From contig JAJRZL010000164.1 in assembly GCA_024275255.1 (NCBI GenBank), forward strand, positions 1 to 41,153: a stretch of 41,153 nucleotides of DNA. The letters are read 5' to 3'. Position 1 is the stretch's first letter; each line of letters begins with the position of its first letter. Below are positions 16,377 through 26,884 of this stretch, piece by piece. This stretch comes from Candidatus Zixiibacteriota bacterium. GTDB taxonomy: Bacteria > Zixibacteria > MSB-5A5 > GN15 > FEB-12. Made by a program: the position numbers and the translations under genes. The notes beneath the pieces are model-generated. The model was not told the origin of the DNA and searched no databases. It was given only the letters and a program-made list of their open reading frames with translations.

Positions 16377-18275
16377 TTAGAACTCATATTCGGTATCATC
16401 CCGCCCTTTAAGGCACTCTTGGTTTGTAGGATCACATTTAATACATTTTTTATACCATGTGTTGGCATTCTTGAAGTCGTCCTTCTGAGCCAGTTTCTTA
16501 TCCACTGCCCGTAAATGATAACACTGGGCAATCCAAAGTACAAGAGCAGGGTCGTCTGCGCAAGGTCCGGAATTATCTTTTTGCAGGCAGGAGTATGCTT
16601 TTTTCAGATATTTCAAGGCTTTTGTATAATTTTTATTACAAATCCCGCCGAAATAAGCATATCCAAGCGATTTCAACGCATCACAGCTATTCGGGTCAAC
16701 GGTAAGTGCCTGCTCGTAATATTTCACCCCTTTGGCACAATCAGTAAGCTGGTACAGGTAAGTATTCGCAACCATCAATATTGCCTTGAGGTCATTTGGT
16801 TTGAACTGCAAATACTGATCCATAAATTCGGCAGCTTCCTTGAACAGTTCTTCCGGTTCAGCGGCAGTTTCACCACTACCTTCATCAAGCTCATCCCCAA
16901 GGTCACCCTCACCGGCATTATCGCTGGCACCGTTTGCCAGGTTCAAAGCGGCATAGCTGGCATTTTTAAAAATCGAAGCGTTGGTGGAGTCAATACCCAT
17001 CTCGATTCTTTTCTTATAGTACTCAAGCGCCTGGGCATAGCTCTGCATGGAGTGGTAGGCAACTGCGATATTCTGCAATACCCGCTTCTGATTGGGATTC
17101 ACTTCCAGCGACTTTTTATAATACGTGACCGCTGTCGCATAATCTCTTCCCGGTTTTCGATAGTAGTAACTGTATCCCAGCAAACGGTATAGCTCTGCTT
17201 TGCTGACACGGGACTTGTAATTCTCATCCTGTTGAGCCGCCCATTCAATATGCTTTTTCAGCATCTCAGCAGCTTTTTCATACTGCTTGGTCCAAAACAG
17301 CGACTTGCCGTAGTAAAAATAGATATCTTTCGGTACGTATGGAATAGAAAGCACTTTTTCAAAATAGTTGGCAGCTTCTTCAAAACCGGAGAGATTGACA
17401 TAAGACATTGCCAGTTCAAAAAATACCCGCACATGAGCAGAATCCGGCTGGGCGTTGGAAAGCTCCAGATACCGACGATACGAACCGATTGTCTCCTTGA
17501 AACGCTCTACCCGGTCTTTCCCGCGCGCCGAAAGAGCAGCTTTGAAATATATTTCACCCGCTCTTCTCCATGCCGGGGCATGAGTGCTGTCCTTGGACAA
17601 GACAGTACGCAGCTTTTCAAGAGCGCAGTTATAATCCCGCATTTCAAGACAGGCTTCCGCCCAGTGGAAATAAACCTCAAGACTTGCAGTATCTATCTGC
17701 AAAGCTTTTTCATACTCGGATATCGCCAGCGATGGCACCCCGCCATAAAAATTGGCATCGCCAAGGTTAATATGGTACTCAGCATTATCGGGATCACCAA
17801 TGAGTGCTTGTCGGAAAGCCAGGTCCGCTTCCTGGTATTTCCCCTTTTCCATCATAACCAGCCCGTAGCCATTTTCGAACATGTATTTCATGTCCTTTTT
17901 GGCTTTTTTCCTGCCTTTTTCCATCACTTTCTCGGCTTCGTCAATCTCACCTAACTTCAGGTAGCACAAGCCAAGATAGTATAACGACTCATAATGTTTT
18001 TTCTTCTTTTTCAGAGCTTTCTGAAACTGGTCACGTGCTTTTTCATACTCGCCTTGATTGTAATAAATCCTGCCGAGCATGTAGTAGTTATAATGGTATG
18101 ATTTATCCAACTCGATTTCCTGTTGGAGCAGGCTAATCGCTTTGGTGGTGTCACCAGCTTTCAGGGCATCGGCTATGGTTTGCTTTAATTCTTCGGCTTG
18201 CAGCACTGAAAATATCATTACTATTACCAGCGCACATAATCCAAATACTCGTGTTGTCGTTCGTTTCATCTTCAT
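16377..18275 (-). CDS. Tetratricopeptide-repeat protein (periplasmic or secreted)
   Basis: Signal peptide MKMKRTTTRVFGLCALVIVMIFSVLQAEE; many TPR units (e.g. YNYYMLGRIYYNQGEYEKARDQFQKALKKKKKHYESLYYLGLCYLKLGEIDEAEKVMEKG). Confidence 0.92.
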   Translation of the reverse strand: MKMKRTTTRVFGLCALVIVMIFSVLQAEELKQTIADALKAGDTTKAISLLQQEIELDKSYHYNYYMLGRIYYNQGEYEKARDQFQKALKKKKKHYESLYYLGLCYLKLGEIDEAEKVMEKGRKKAKKDMKYMFENGYGLVMMEKGKYQEADLAFRQALIGDPDNAEYHINLGDANFYGGVPSLAISEYEKALQIDTASLEVYFHWAEACLEMRDYNCALEKLRTVLSKDSTHAPAWRRAGEIYFKAALSARGKDRVERFKETIGSYRRYLELSNAQPDSAHVRVFFELAMSYVNLSGFEEAANYFEKVLSIPYVPKDIYFYYGKSLFWTKQYEKAAEMLKKHIEWAAQQDENYKSRVSKAELYRLLGYSYYYRKPGRDYATAVTYYKKSLEVNPNQKRVLQNIAVAYHSMQSYAQALEYYKKRIEMGIDSTNASIFKNASYAALNLANGASDNAGEGDLGDELDEGSGETAAEPEELFKEAAEFMDQYLQFKPNDLKAILMVANTYLYQLTDCAKGVKYYEQALTVDPNSCDALKSLGYAYFGGICNKNYTKALKYLKKAYSCLQKDNSGPCADDPALVLWIAQCYHLRAVDKKLAQKDDFKNANTWYKKCIKCDPTNQECLKGRDDTEYEF

Positions 18276-18392
18276 TATGACTCATCCCCTTACGGGCTTT
18301 GCAAATAAGCACCTATTAATATGACTGATTACCATAAAGTCAAGCGAATTATTTCCATTCTATAACTTGGTTTTTCAACAATATGTTTCCGG

Positions 18393-18578
18393 TTACGTTT
18401 CCTGAACAGCAGCGGTGCATTGTTCCACTCGTAAGAAAAAATATAACAAGGTGACAACAGCCACAATCAGCCGAATCGTCGGTGATAATACCGAGGTAAA
18501 ACCTATCTGAATGTACAATCCTGTCAAAAGCATAATCACCGCCGAAAATAAGTTCAACAAACGGGTAATTATTTCCAT
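18393..18578 (-). CDS. Small membrane protein (61 aa)
   Basis: MEIITRLLNLFSAVIMLLTGLYIQIGFTSVLSPTIRLIVAVVTLLYFFLRVEQC, two hydrophobic segments; GGGAGG 10-14 nt upstream of ATG at 18578 (the longer 18758 ORF start is not supported). Confidence 0.65.
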   Translation of the reverse strand: MEIITRLLNLFSAVIMLLTGLYIQIGFTSVLSPTIRLIVAVVTLLYFFLRVEQCTAAVQET

Positions 18579-18769
18579 TTCCCCTACCTCCCTTTCAATT
18601 ATACAGTTTACAATCAAAAAACTTCCATAGCGGTAAGATGGTGGGCACGGCAACACACAGCATAGTTTATTACAACAATCATGCCAACTATTGATGTGAC
18701 AAATTGTTAGGGTCGTTTTCGCATTGTCGCACAACCTCATAAGAAAAATCCATTTCATTAATAAAAAGA

Positions 18770-18798
18770 TGGAGAAAAAAATAAACGCAGAACCTGCG
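18770..18798 (-). terminator. Putative terminator for the triple TonB-C-like gene
   Basis: Minus strand CGCAG-GTT-CTGCG followed by TTTATTTTTTTCTCC. Confidence 0.55.
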
Positions 18799-18889
18799 CC
18801 ACCTGAATTGGTCTATTTTTCAAGAATATGGATGCTATGGTATTATATACGTATGACTTATACGAAAAACAGGATAAAAACGAGATTTA

Positions 18890-19996
18890 TCACCATTTAT
18901 AATCTATTCGTATCTTTCCACTACTTATGAATATGATATTAGTTAGTCCGCCATAAGAGACTGGTTGTCCATCATACGTTATGGCAGGATAAAAAAGCAT
19001 TTGCTGCTTCAAATCTCGTATTATTTGACGATGTGCTTTATCCAGTTTACTGAAACGTCTAATCTCAACCTGTTCCGATGAATCCACCACGATAAAGGCA
19101 CTGATAGTGTCATGATAAAACATTCTCCTGTTTATCACCTGGTACACATCACCGGGTAATTTACGCGGCAATGGTTTCTGCATCAATCCCACCGTGTCAG
19201 GAATAAGTTGCACCCGGGCTTGTTCTAATGGTGACAAGGAATTAATCCGCTCCGCTATCCACGGTGTTGTGGGGTAATCAAGCTGAGGAAAATACGACAC
19301 AAGCAGGAAACAGGTCGATGCTACCGGCTGGTTGTTAACAGTTGCCGGTTGGTATTCCGCCCACAGGGAAGCGGACTTGGTTGTTTGAGTGTATGACGGT
19401 AATGTGGAGCGAACTTTCTGTACATCAGTCGGCTTTCCCTCTTTATCAAGCTGAAGCTTCAACAGTACAAACGGATATATGCTGCTGGAATCAATCGCTT
19501 TCCTGTTACAGAAATACTTGGGAAACATCACCAGTTTTGGAGGGTTTATATTATTCAAGTCGTACGCATAAAAATATAGTCCCCGGTCTTTTATCTCCCC
19601 AAGGGAATCGACCGGAAAAACAAAGGCGGGATATTTTCGTGCCGGCTGAAACGTTATGATAACCGGCAACCGGGCGTTTGTTTTTTTGCCGTTCATGGCA
19701 GCCGGCGTAAAATGTACCGAACGGAGATACGGCTCAACATATTGAGCAAATCGTGTATCCTGACTGTCTGCTGGTTGTACCTGTTCCGGGACACCTGAGT
19801 TATTGATAGCAATAATCATGGTGACTTGTCGTTCATACGTTGTGTAGGGCGGGTTTGACGGTGGGGTAAACCGGTACGGCATGTTATCCGGTACGGGCAA
19901 CACGAAACCAAAATACGACGGCAGTTCCCCTGCATATCCAAATGAGAGAGCACTGAGGAAAATAATACCTGTCAGTATCCAACAATATCGTCTCAT
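18890..19996 (-). CDS. Signal-peptide protein with three TonB-C-terminal-like repeats
   Basis: Signal peptide MRRYCWILTGIIFLSALSFGYAG (start refined to 19996); three segments resembling the TonB_C pattern (see findings). Confidence 0.75.
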   Translation of the reverse strand: MRRYCWILTGIIFLSALSFGYAGELPSYFGFVLPVPDNMPYRFTPPSNPPYTTYERQVTMIIAINNSGVPEQVQPADSQDTRFAQYVEPYLRSVHFTPAAMNGKKTNARLPVIITFQPARKYPAFVFPVDSLGEIKDRGLYFYAYDLNNINPPKLVMFPKYFCNRKAIDSSSIYPFVLLKLQLDKEGKPTDVQKVRSTLPSYTQTTKSASLWAEYQPATVNNQPVASTCFLLVSYFPQLDYPTTPWIAERINSLSPLEQARVQLIPDTVGLMQKPLPRKLPGDVYQVINRRMFYHDTISAFIVVDSSEQVEIRRFSKLDKAHRQIIRDLKQQMLFYPAITYDGQPVSYGGLTNIIFISSGKIRIDYKW

Positions 19997-20112
19997 AACT
20001 TGTAATACTCCGATTTTATAGTTCTCTTTCCTGTATTTATTATACAAATTCACTATGTTTGAAAAAAGATAAAAGATAACACAGAAATACCAGGTGATAC
20101 ACACTTCATATC

Positions 20113-21633
20113 ATGTTGAACATTAGCCGACAATTTTTAAGCAATATTTTCTCCTCGTGGGTGGCGTATCTCGTTCGTATGGGTATCACGTTCTTTTTTG
20201 TTCCGTACGTTATTCACACCCTTGGAGGAGAACGGTATGGTATCTGGGTTATCATTTTTCAAACAGTCTTTTATTTTTCCTTTTTCGACTTGGGACTAAG
20301 TACCGCTCTGACCCGGTTTGTTTCCCGCTTTCTCAGCAAGCACGACTACCGGCAAATCAACAAGGTACTCAACACCAGCAACCTGATTTACCTGGTGCTT
20401 GGTATCCTGTTGATGGCTGGTGTGTATGTATTTGTGAAACTGTTCTTCCACTATTTCAAAATCACCGATCCGGCATTAGTCGATGAAGGCGCTACCGCCC
20501 TGTTGATTCTGGGGATATTCCTTGCCTTTAATTTTATTGCTCGTTCATTCGGTGACAGCCTTGGTGCTTTTCACCGGTATGATATTGCCAATGTCCTCAA
20601 CATCTCCGAAGAAATAATCCGCACCTTGCTGATGGTATTCTGTTTGTGGCAGGGATATAGTTTGATTGCCCTGGCATCGGTCATATTAATAGTATCTGTA
20701 TTGAAACATATCCTCTCTACGGTCATTTTACTCAGGCTTCATCCGCAGGTCGTCTTTTCGTTCCGCAATTTCGATTATCACACCGCCCGCATGTTGTTTA
20801 CGTACTCAAAAATCGCCTGGGGCATTTCCCTGTGCTGGCTGGTATTGTACAATACGGATACATTTTTACTGGGGCTGATGAGTTCTCCCCTGGCAGCGGC
20901 AATATATTACCCGGGAGCGCAACTGATGCGTCCTCTTCGCAATGCCATAAACGCTATTGCTGTCCCGCTGCTTCCGGCGGTCTCACACATTAACGAGACA
21001 AGAGAACGAGCCGACATTCAGCGTATTTATTTCAAGGTTGTCCGGTACGTGTCATTTTTTGCGTTTATCGTTACTGCTGGTGTGTTGATTTATGCCGATG
21101 ACTTTGTGCAACTGTGGCTCACTCCGGAATTTTCACAAACTGCCGTGATTATGAGGATTCTTGCGTTGGGGACCGCCTTACTACTCCCACAAATAGCAGG
21201 GAATGCCATTTTGTTTGCTATTGAACAGCACCGGAAATTGTTGTTGGTACTATTGTGTGAATCGGTGATAAAACTGGTCCTGTCCGTTATTCTTATTCGC
21301 ATGTATGGTGTTATCGGCATGGCATTGGCAACTGCTCTTCCACAAATCCTGCTATTTACAACATTATACCCCTATCTCATGGCTGATGCGTTGGGAACGT
21401 CGTATCATCGAATAATGAAAACTATTGCGGCATCATCTCTCCCGGCTATACTCGGGGCAATACCGGCAGCGTTTCTTATGCGATATATTTTCCCCCCACA
21501 TAATTTTGGTATCTTTTTTATCAATGTTGGTGTTGTCCTTCTTGCCGGTGGTGTTATCAGTTATTACCTGTCTGACAAGGATGACCGGTTGCGATTGAAA
21601 GATTGGTTCCGGCAGATAGCAGTTAACAGGTAA
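20113..21633 (+). CDS. Polysaccharide biosynthesis / flippase-like (MATE/MOP superfamily) membrane protein
   Basis: About 12-14 hydrophobic segments; typical N-terminus 'FLSNIFSSWVAYLVRMGITFFFVPYVIHTLGGERYGIWVIIFQ', matching Wzx/RfbX-type proteins. Confidence 0.85.
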   Translation: MLNISRQFLSNIFSSWVAYLVRMGITFFFVPYVIHTLGGERYGIWVIIFQTVFYFSFFDLGLSTALTRFVSRFLSKHDYRQINKVLNTSNLIYLVLGILLMAGVYVFVKLFFHYFKITDPALVDEGATALLILGIFLAFNFIARSFGDSLGAFHRYDIANVLNISEEIIRTLLMVFCLWQGYSLIALASVILIVSVLKHILSTVILLRLHPQVVFSFRNFDYHTARMLFTYSKIAWGISLCWLVLYNTDTFLLGLMSSPLAAAIYYPGAQLMRPLRNAINAIAVPLLPAVSHINETRERADIQRIYFKVVRYVSFFAFIVTAGVLIYADDFVQLWLTPEFSQTAVIMRILALGTALLLPQIAGNAILFAIEQHRKLLLVLLCESVIKLVLSVILIRMYGVIGMALATALPQILLFTTLYPYLMADALGTSYHRIMKTIAASSLPAILGAIPAAFLMRYIFPPHNFGIFFINVGVVLLAGGVISYYLSDKDDRLRLKDWFRQIAVNR

Positions 21634-21734
21634 ACAACTATTCTCGCAAATGCACTTTTTAAGGTTGATTATATATTATCCCGCTTGTAGTTTTGTCTAT
21701 AGTAACGTTAATCATTTTTCAGAGTATCAACATT

Positions 21735-23450
21735 ATGTATGAACTTGCATACCTGCAGGACCTGGTCATTATTCTCATTTTCGGAGTAATCATTGTTACA
21801 ATATTCCATAAATTAAAGCTCCCCGCCATAGCAGGTTTTATTTTCTCAGGAGTGCTGGTTGGTCCGGAGGGGCTGGGGTTAATCGGTGATATTCACAAAG
21901 TTGAAATCCTTGCTGAACTGGGAGTCGCTTTACTGCTTTTCAGTATCGGGCTGGAGTTTTCACTGGCAAAGCTCAAACGCCTTTGGAAACTGGTTGTTGC
22001 CGGCGGCGCTTTACAAGTCGGGCTGAGTATAATTATTGCTTTTGCTATTTCAAGATTTTTCGGTGTCCCTCATAACTCCGCCATATTTGTCGGTTTCTTA
22101 ATTGCATTATCAAGTACCGCTATCGTCATGCGGGGACTGCAACAGCGTGGGGAAATAGATGCTCCTCATGGTCGTTTGATTTTAGGAATATTGATATTTC
22201 AGGATTTCAGCGTCATTCCGATGATGCTCACTATCCCGATTCTTATCGGCGCCGAAGTACCGACAAAAGACAGCGCTTACCTGTTTACTTTCCTGCAGGC
22301 GATAGGAATAATAACAGCAGTCTTATTTGCCGCCCTGGTGATTGTCCCCCGCATACTGAACTTTGTCGCCAAAACCAGGCAAAGACAACTATTTATTCTG
22401 ACAGTTTTTCTTATATGTATAGGTACGGCGTGGTTGATAACAAGTTCGGGAGCTTCTCTTGCTATCGGAGCCTTTCTGGCAGGTTTGATTGTCGCCGGGA
22501 GTGAATATCGACATCAGGCTATGTCTGATTTACTGTCTTTCAGGGAGGTTTTCTCAAGTATCTTTTTTGTCTCGATTGGTATGTTACTGAATCCGACAGT
22601 CATCATGGAAAATATTTTCGTAATTGTAGTGATTCTCGTAGCTATCCTGATTGGAAAATTCCTGATAGTTTTTATTACCGCAAAAATAATGCAAATGTCG
22701 CTGAGAGTTTGCCTGATGGCTGCTGTGGCTTTAGCCCAAATCGGCGAGTTTTCTTTTGTGCTTTTGTTTGCCGTTCAGGGAAACGACTTTATTGATAAGA
22801 CACTGGAAAGCAGTCTAATTTCAGCCGCAATTCTCTCCATGTTCATTACCCCGTTTGCCATGTCACTCGGTCCTCGTCTGGCGGCGGGCATTGGAAAGCT
22901 GCCTCGTTTGAACAAGCTCCTCGAAGTACGAATGACAGAAGATGCTGTTGACGCTGTCAGCACCATGCACAATCACATAATTATCGGAGGATACGGTTTT
23001 GCCGGGAGAGAGCTTTCCATAGCCCTCGAAGATATTGGCATTCCACATGTTATTGTCGACATCAATATAGAAAACACACGGAAAGCTTCAAAAGAAGGAA
23101 AAACCGCTTTTTTCGGTGATGTTACCAGCCCGGATGTCCTTACAAAACTGGGAGTGGAACACGCCAGCGAGCTGGTGCTTCTTGTAAACGATCCGAATGC
23201 AGCGGAGCAGGCAGTGCGCGTGGCAAAGAAATGTTCACCGAACCTGCATATAGTAGTACGTACACATTACCTGATTGATATTGGACCAATTCTGGCTGCC
23301 GGTGCTGATGATGTCGTATCGGCGGAGCAGGAAGCAGCCGTTGAGATAACATCACTGGTGCTGAACCGGCATAAAATTCCCACTCAACAAATTATCGAAA
23401 AAAGTCAACAAATCCGTTGCCAGACAGAAGAGGATTCCTCACCGGGGTAA
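21735..23450 (+). CDS. KefB-like CPA2 cation:proton antiporter with TrkA-N (RCK) domain
   Basis: Na/H exchanger domain (GFIFSGVLVGPEGLGLI, ELGVALLLFSIGLEFS) and NAD-binding IIIGGYGFAGRELSIALEDIGIPHVIVDIN. Internal ATG at 21735 preferred over the longer 21693 start. Confidence 0.88.
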   Translation: MYELAYLQDLVIILIFGVIIVTIFHKLKLPAIAGFIFSGVLVGPEGLGLIGDIHKVEILAELGVALLLFSIGLEFSLAKLKRLWKLVVAGGALQVGLSIIIAFAISRFFGVPHNSAIFVGFLIALSSTAIVMRGLQQRGEIDAPHGRLILGILIFQDFSVIPMMLTIPILIGAEVPTKDSAYLFTFLQAIGIITAVLFAALVIVPRILNFVAKTRQRQLFILTVFLICIGTAWLITSSGASLAIGAFLAGLIVAGSEYRHQAMSDLLSFREVFSSIFFVSIGMLLNPTVIMENIFVIVVILVAILIGKFLIVFITAKIMQMSLRVCLMAAVALAQIGEFSFVLLFAVQGNDFIDKTLESSLISAAILSMFITPFAMSLGPRLAAGIGKLPRLNKLLEVRMTEDAVDAVSTMHNHIIIGGYGFAGRELSIALEDIGIPHVIVDINIENTRKASKEGKTAFFGDVTSPDVLTKLGVEHASELVLLVNDPNAAEQAVRVAKKCSPNLHIVVRTHYLIDIGPILAAGADDVVSAEQEAAVEITSLVLNRHKIPTQQIIEKSQQIRCQTEEDSSPG

Positions 23451-23483
23451 TTGTTTCATGATGAACTTTTTATTTCATCACTA

Positions 23484-25436
23484 TCAATCTTCCTCATAGC
23501 GGCGCTGTATACGGGCTAACACATCCGGGTCTGCCAGCGTTGTCGTATCACCGAGGAGTTTACCGGTGGCAATATCCCGTAAGAGACGTCGCATTATCTT
23601 ACCGGAACGAGTTTTGGGTAATTCGGGAGCGTTGATAATACGTTCGGGTCGTGCAATGGCTCCGATTTTGCGGGCAACAAAATCTCTTAATTGCCGGGAG
23701 ATTATATCATCAAACGTTGTCTCTCCCCCAAGCGTAACAAAAGCAACCAGACACTGCCCTTTGAGTTCATGCGGGATTCCCACCACCGCCGCTTCCACTA
23801 CGGCATTGTGTTCCACCAGAGCAGATTCAACTTCCATCGTGGAAATTCGATGCCCAGCGGTATTGATAACATCATCAACGCGCCCCAGTATCCAAAAGTA
23901 TTTATCCTTGTCTATTTTCGCCCCATCTCCGGGGAAATATATTCCATCCCACTTTGACCAGTAGGTTTCTATAAATCGTTTTCTATCACCCCATATTCCC
24001 CGTAACATTCCGGGCCACGGCTTCGTAATCGCAAGATACCCGCCACCTTCTTTAATTTCTCTGCCCTGTTCATCAAGTATTTTGGCTTCGATTCCCGGAA
24101 ACGGCCGGGTTGCAGAACCGGGTTTGGTAGCGGTAACACCCGGCAAAGGAGTAATGAGTATATGCCCGGTTTCCGTTTGCCACCAGGTATCAACAATGGG
24201 GCATTTTTTATTCCCGATATGTTCATAGTACCACATCCAGGCTTCGGGATTAATCGGCTCACCGACTGTGCCAAGCAAACGCAACGTGCTCAGGTCATGT
24301 TTCCGTGGAAATTGCTCACCCCACTTCATAAAAGCACGGATAGCAGTAGGTGCCGTGTAGAAAACAGAAACGCCGTAATCTTCAACAATTTGCCAGAAAC
24401 GATCTTTGTCGGGCCAATCCGGCGCTCCTTCGTACATAACCTGTGTCACTCCCATCGCCATAGGACCATACACGATATATGAATGTCCGGTAATCCAACC
24501 GATATCGGCAGTACACCAGAAGACATCATCACCTTTGACATCAAACACATACTTCGTTGTAGCGTACACACCGGTTAAATATCCCCCGGTAGTATGCATG
24601 ATGCCTTTTGGTTTTCCGGTTGTTCCCGAAGTATACAAGATGAAAAGCGGGTGTTCACTGTCAACAGAGACAGGGGGGCAGTGAGCATCGGCTTCCTGCA
24701 TCATGCGATGATACCAATGATCGCGCCCTTCCTTGAAACGCAGCAAGAAATCCCCACGCTTGATAATAATCACATCGGTAACCGAGGGACATTCATTCAG
24801 AGCAACATCAGCATCATGTTTCAATGGAATAATCTGCCCTCTTCGATATCCACCATCAGCCGTGATAAGCAGCTTGGCTTCCAAATCCAGAATACGGTCA
24901 CGTAATGATTCAGGAGAAAACCCACCAAAGACAACTGAATGGATAGCGCCAATTCGGGCACAGGCAAGCATGGAAATAACCAGTTCCGGTATCATCGGCA
25001 GGTAGATAGCAACACGGTCTCCCTTGCGAATACCCAAACTCTTTAGTACGTTTGCAAATTTACAGACCTGCTTATACAGTTCATAATACGTCAGCGTTCT
25101 CCTGTCGCCGGGCTCGCCTTCCCAGATAAATGCCGCCTGGTTCTTGCGTCCTTCCTCAATATGTCGGTCAAGGCATGACTCGGTGACATTCAGTTTACCG
25201 CCCACGAACCATTTTGCATCGGGAGCTTTCCACGTCAATCCTTTTTTCCACTTTTTCTTCCATACCAGTTCCGAGGCAAGGTTCTCCCAGAACTTCACAT
25301 AATCTTTTTTTGCTGTAGTATATATTGATTTTTTCGCATTCGCCTGCCTGGCAAAGCTGCTCGATGGTTTGAATTTCCGTTTTTCTGTCAGCAAGGTATC
25401 GATAGTGGCTGCTTTTGTTCCTTTTTTAGATAGCAT
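23484..25436 (-). CDS. acsA: Acetyl-CoA synthetase
   Basis: [27 protein letters not shown], and C-terminal [14 protein letters not shown] motif; full length 650 aa. Confidence 0.95.
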   Translation of the reverse strand: MLSKKGTKAATIDTLLTEKRKFKPSSSFARQANAKKSIYTTAKKDYVKFWENLASELVWKKKWKKGLTWKAPDAKWFVGGKLNVTESCLDRHIEEGRKNQAAFIWEGEPGDRRTLTYYELYKQVCKFANVLKSLGIRKGDRVAIYLPMIPELVISMLACARIGAIHSVVFGGFSPESLRDRILDLEAKLLITADGGYRRGQIIPLKHDADVALNECPSVTDVIIIKRGDFLLRFKEGRDHWYHRMMQEADAHCPPVSVDSEHPLFILYTSGTTGKPKGIMHTTGGYLTGVYATTKYVFDVKGDDVFWCTADIGWITGHSYIVYGPMAMGVTQVMYEGAPDWPDKDRFWQIVEDYGVSVFYTAPTAIRAFMKWGEQFPRKHDLSTLRLLGTVGEPINPEAWMWYYEHIGNKKCPIVDTWWQTETGHILITPLPGVTATKPGSATRPFPGIEAKILDEQGREIKEGGGYLAITKPWPGMLRGIWGDRKRFIETYWSKWDGIYFPGDGAKIDKDKYFWILGRVDDVINTAGHRISTMEVESALVEHNAVVEAAVVGIPHELKGQCLVAFVTLGGETTFDDIISRQLRDFVARKIGAIARPERIINAPELPKTRSGKIMRRLLRDIATGKLLGDTTTLADPDVLARIQRRYEED

Positions 25437-25470
25437 GGTATTCTCCAGTCAATACGGATTCTTTCTATCT

Positions 25471-25503
25471 ATATTATATAAAAACAGGCATGTTTGAAAT
25501 CAA
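25471..25503 (-). promoter_or_regulatory. Possible sigma70-type promoter upstream of acs
   Basis: Minus strand TTGATT-N17-TATATAAT upstream of the ATG at 25436. Confidence 0.4.
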
Positions 25504-25633
25504 CAATTATCGTGTGGGCTTTATCAGGAGAAGATTGATGAGGGAACCATACTACAGGAGTCATGTACTCCTGACCATGATAACAAGATACATCAGGGCA
25601 GATATAGTGACCTGCCCAAGATGTGAACACGCC

Positions 25634-26854
25634 TTATTGCGATACCTGCTCTGAAACAATCCGCAACGTATCACGGGCAATCATCAGCTCTTCGTTAGTG
25701 GGAATTACCAGCACTTTTACCCGGCTGTCGGTTGATGATATTTCCGTTTCCTCTCCTTTCACCGCAGCATTCTTTTCGGTGTCAATTTCAAGTCCAAGGT
25801 AATCCAACCCTTCACAACTCTTTGCTCGCACATCGGGGGCATTCTCCCCCACCCCTCCGGTAAAGACCAGGGTGTCAAGCCCGCTCATTGCCGCCGAGTA
25901 AGCACCAATATATTTTTTCAGACGGTAGCAAAATACATTGAATGCCAGTTGTGCCCGTTTGTTACCGCTGTTTGCCGACTCAATTATTTCCCGGACATCG
26001 GAAGAAACCCCGGAGATACCAATAAAACCGGAATGTTTGTTCAAAAGGGTGTTGGCTTCATGGAGAGAAAGCTCCTCACGAGCCATGATATGCAGGATAA
26101 TCGCCGGGTCCATATCACCGGAACGGGTACCCATCAGCAACCCCTCAAGCGGAGTAAATCCCATCGAAGTATCAATAGATACCCCGCCGTCAATTGCCGC
26201 CACCGAGGCGCCGTTTCCAAGATGCGCCGTAATTAACTTCATTCCTGACAGCGGTCTCCCAACCATCGCCGCCGCCCGTTCACTGACGTACCGGTGTGAC
26301 GTACCATGAAACCCGTACCGGCGAATCCCATATTTTTTATACAGGAGATACGGGATACCATAAATGTAAGCATAATCGGGGATATGATGATGAAACGCCG
26401 TATCGAACACTGCTACCTGAGGAATGCCCGGCAGTGTTTTCATACAGGCGTTGATACCGCGGATATTATGCGGATTGTGCAGAGGGGCAAGCTCTATCAG
26501 TGAACGCAACTCCGACATGAGTTCCTTTGTAATCAATACCGACTCGGTGAATTTTTCTCCACCGTGGACGACCCGATGACCGACTGCCTGAATTTCCGAG
26601 CGGTCCGAAATGACTCCATGATTTTTTGACATCAAGATGGATACGACATATTCAATGGCAACAATATGATCGAGAATTTCCGCCGTTACTTTCGTCTCCG
26701 GACGGTCATACGGTTTATGAGTCAAGACGGATGCCGACATTCCTATTCGCGCGACATTTCCCTTTGCCAGCGCAAGTTCCTGTTCCGTGTCGATGAGCTG
26801 ATATTTCACCGACGAGGACCCACAATTTATAACGAGGATTTTCATTTGGTACAT
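25634..26854 (-). CDS. ackA: Acetate kinase
   Basis: ILVINCGSSSVKYQLID, RYGFHGTSHRYV, AHLGNGAS, GTRSGDMDP, VFTGGVGEN motifs. Confidence 0.96.
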   Translation of the reverse strand: MYQMKILVINCGSSSVKYQLIDTEQELALAKGNVARIGMSASVLTHKPYDRPETKVTAEILDHIVAIEYVVSILMSKNHGVISDRSEIQAVGHRVVHGGEKFTESVLITKELMSELRSLIELAPLHNPHNIRGINACMKTLPGIPQVAVFDTAFHHHIPDYAYIYGIPYLLYKKYGIRRYGFHGTSHRYVSERAAAMVGRPLSGMKLITAHLGNGASVAAIDGGVSIDTSMGFTPLEGLLMGTRSGDMDPAIILHIMAREELSLHEANTLLNKHSGFIGISGVSSDVREIIESANSGNKRAQLAFNVFCYRLKKYIGAYSAAMSGLDTLVFTGGVGENAPDVRAKSCEGLDYLGLEIDTEKNAAVKGEETEISSTDSRVKVLVIPTNEELMIARDTLRIVSEQVSQ

Positions 26855-26884
26855 CTCCCTAACCGAACTGAATCAAGCGCCGGT

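Noticed and set aside
16515-17954. Long plus-strand ORFs (225 and 240 aa) antisense to the TPR gene
   Set aside because: Mirror frames of TPR coding bias; no RBS or domain evidence.
18724-18930. 68-aa plus-strand ORF
   Set aside because: Runs into the opposite-strand TonB-C-like gene and covers its probable terminator; no SD or domain.
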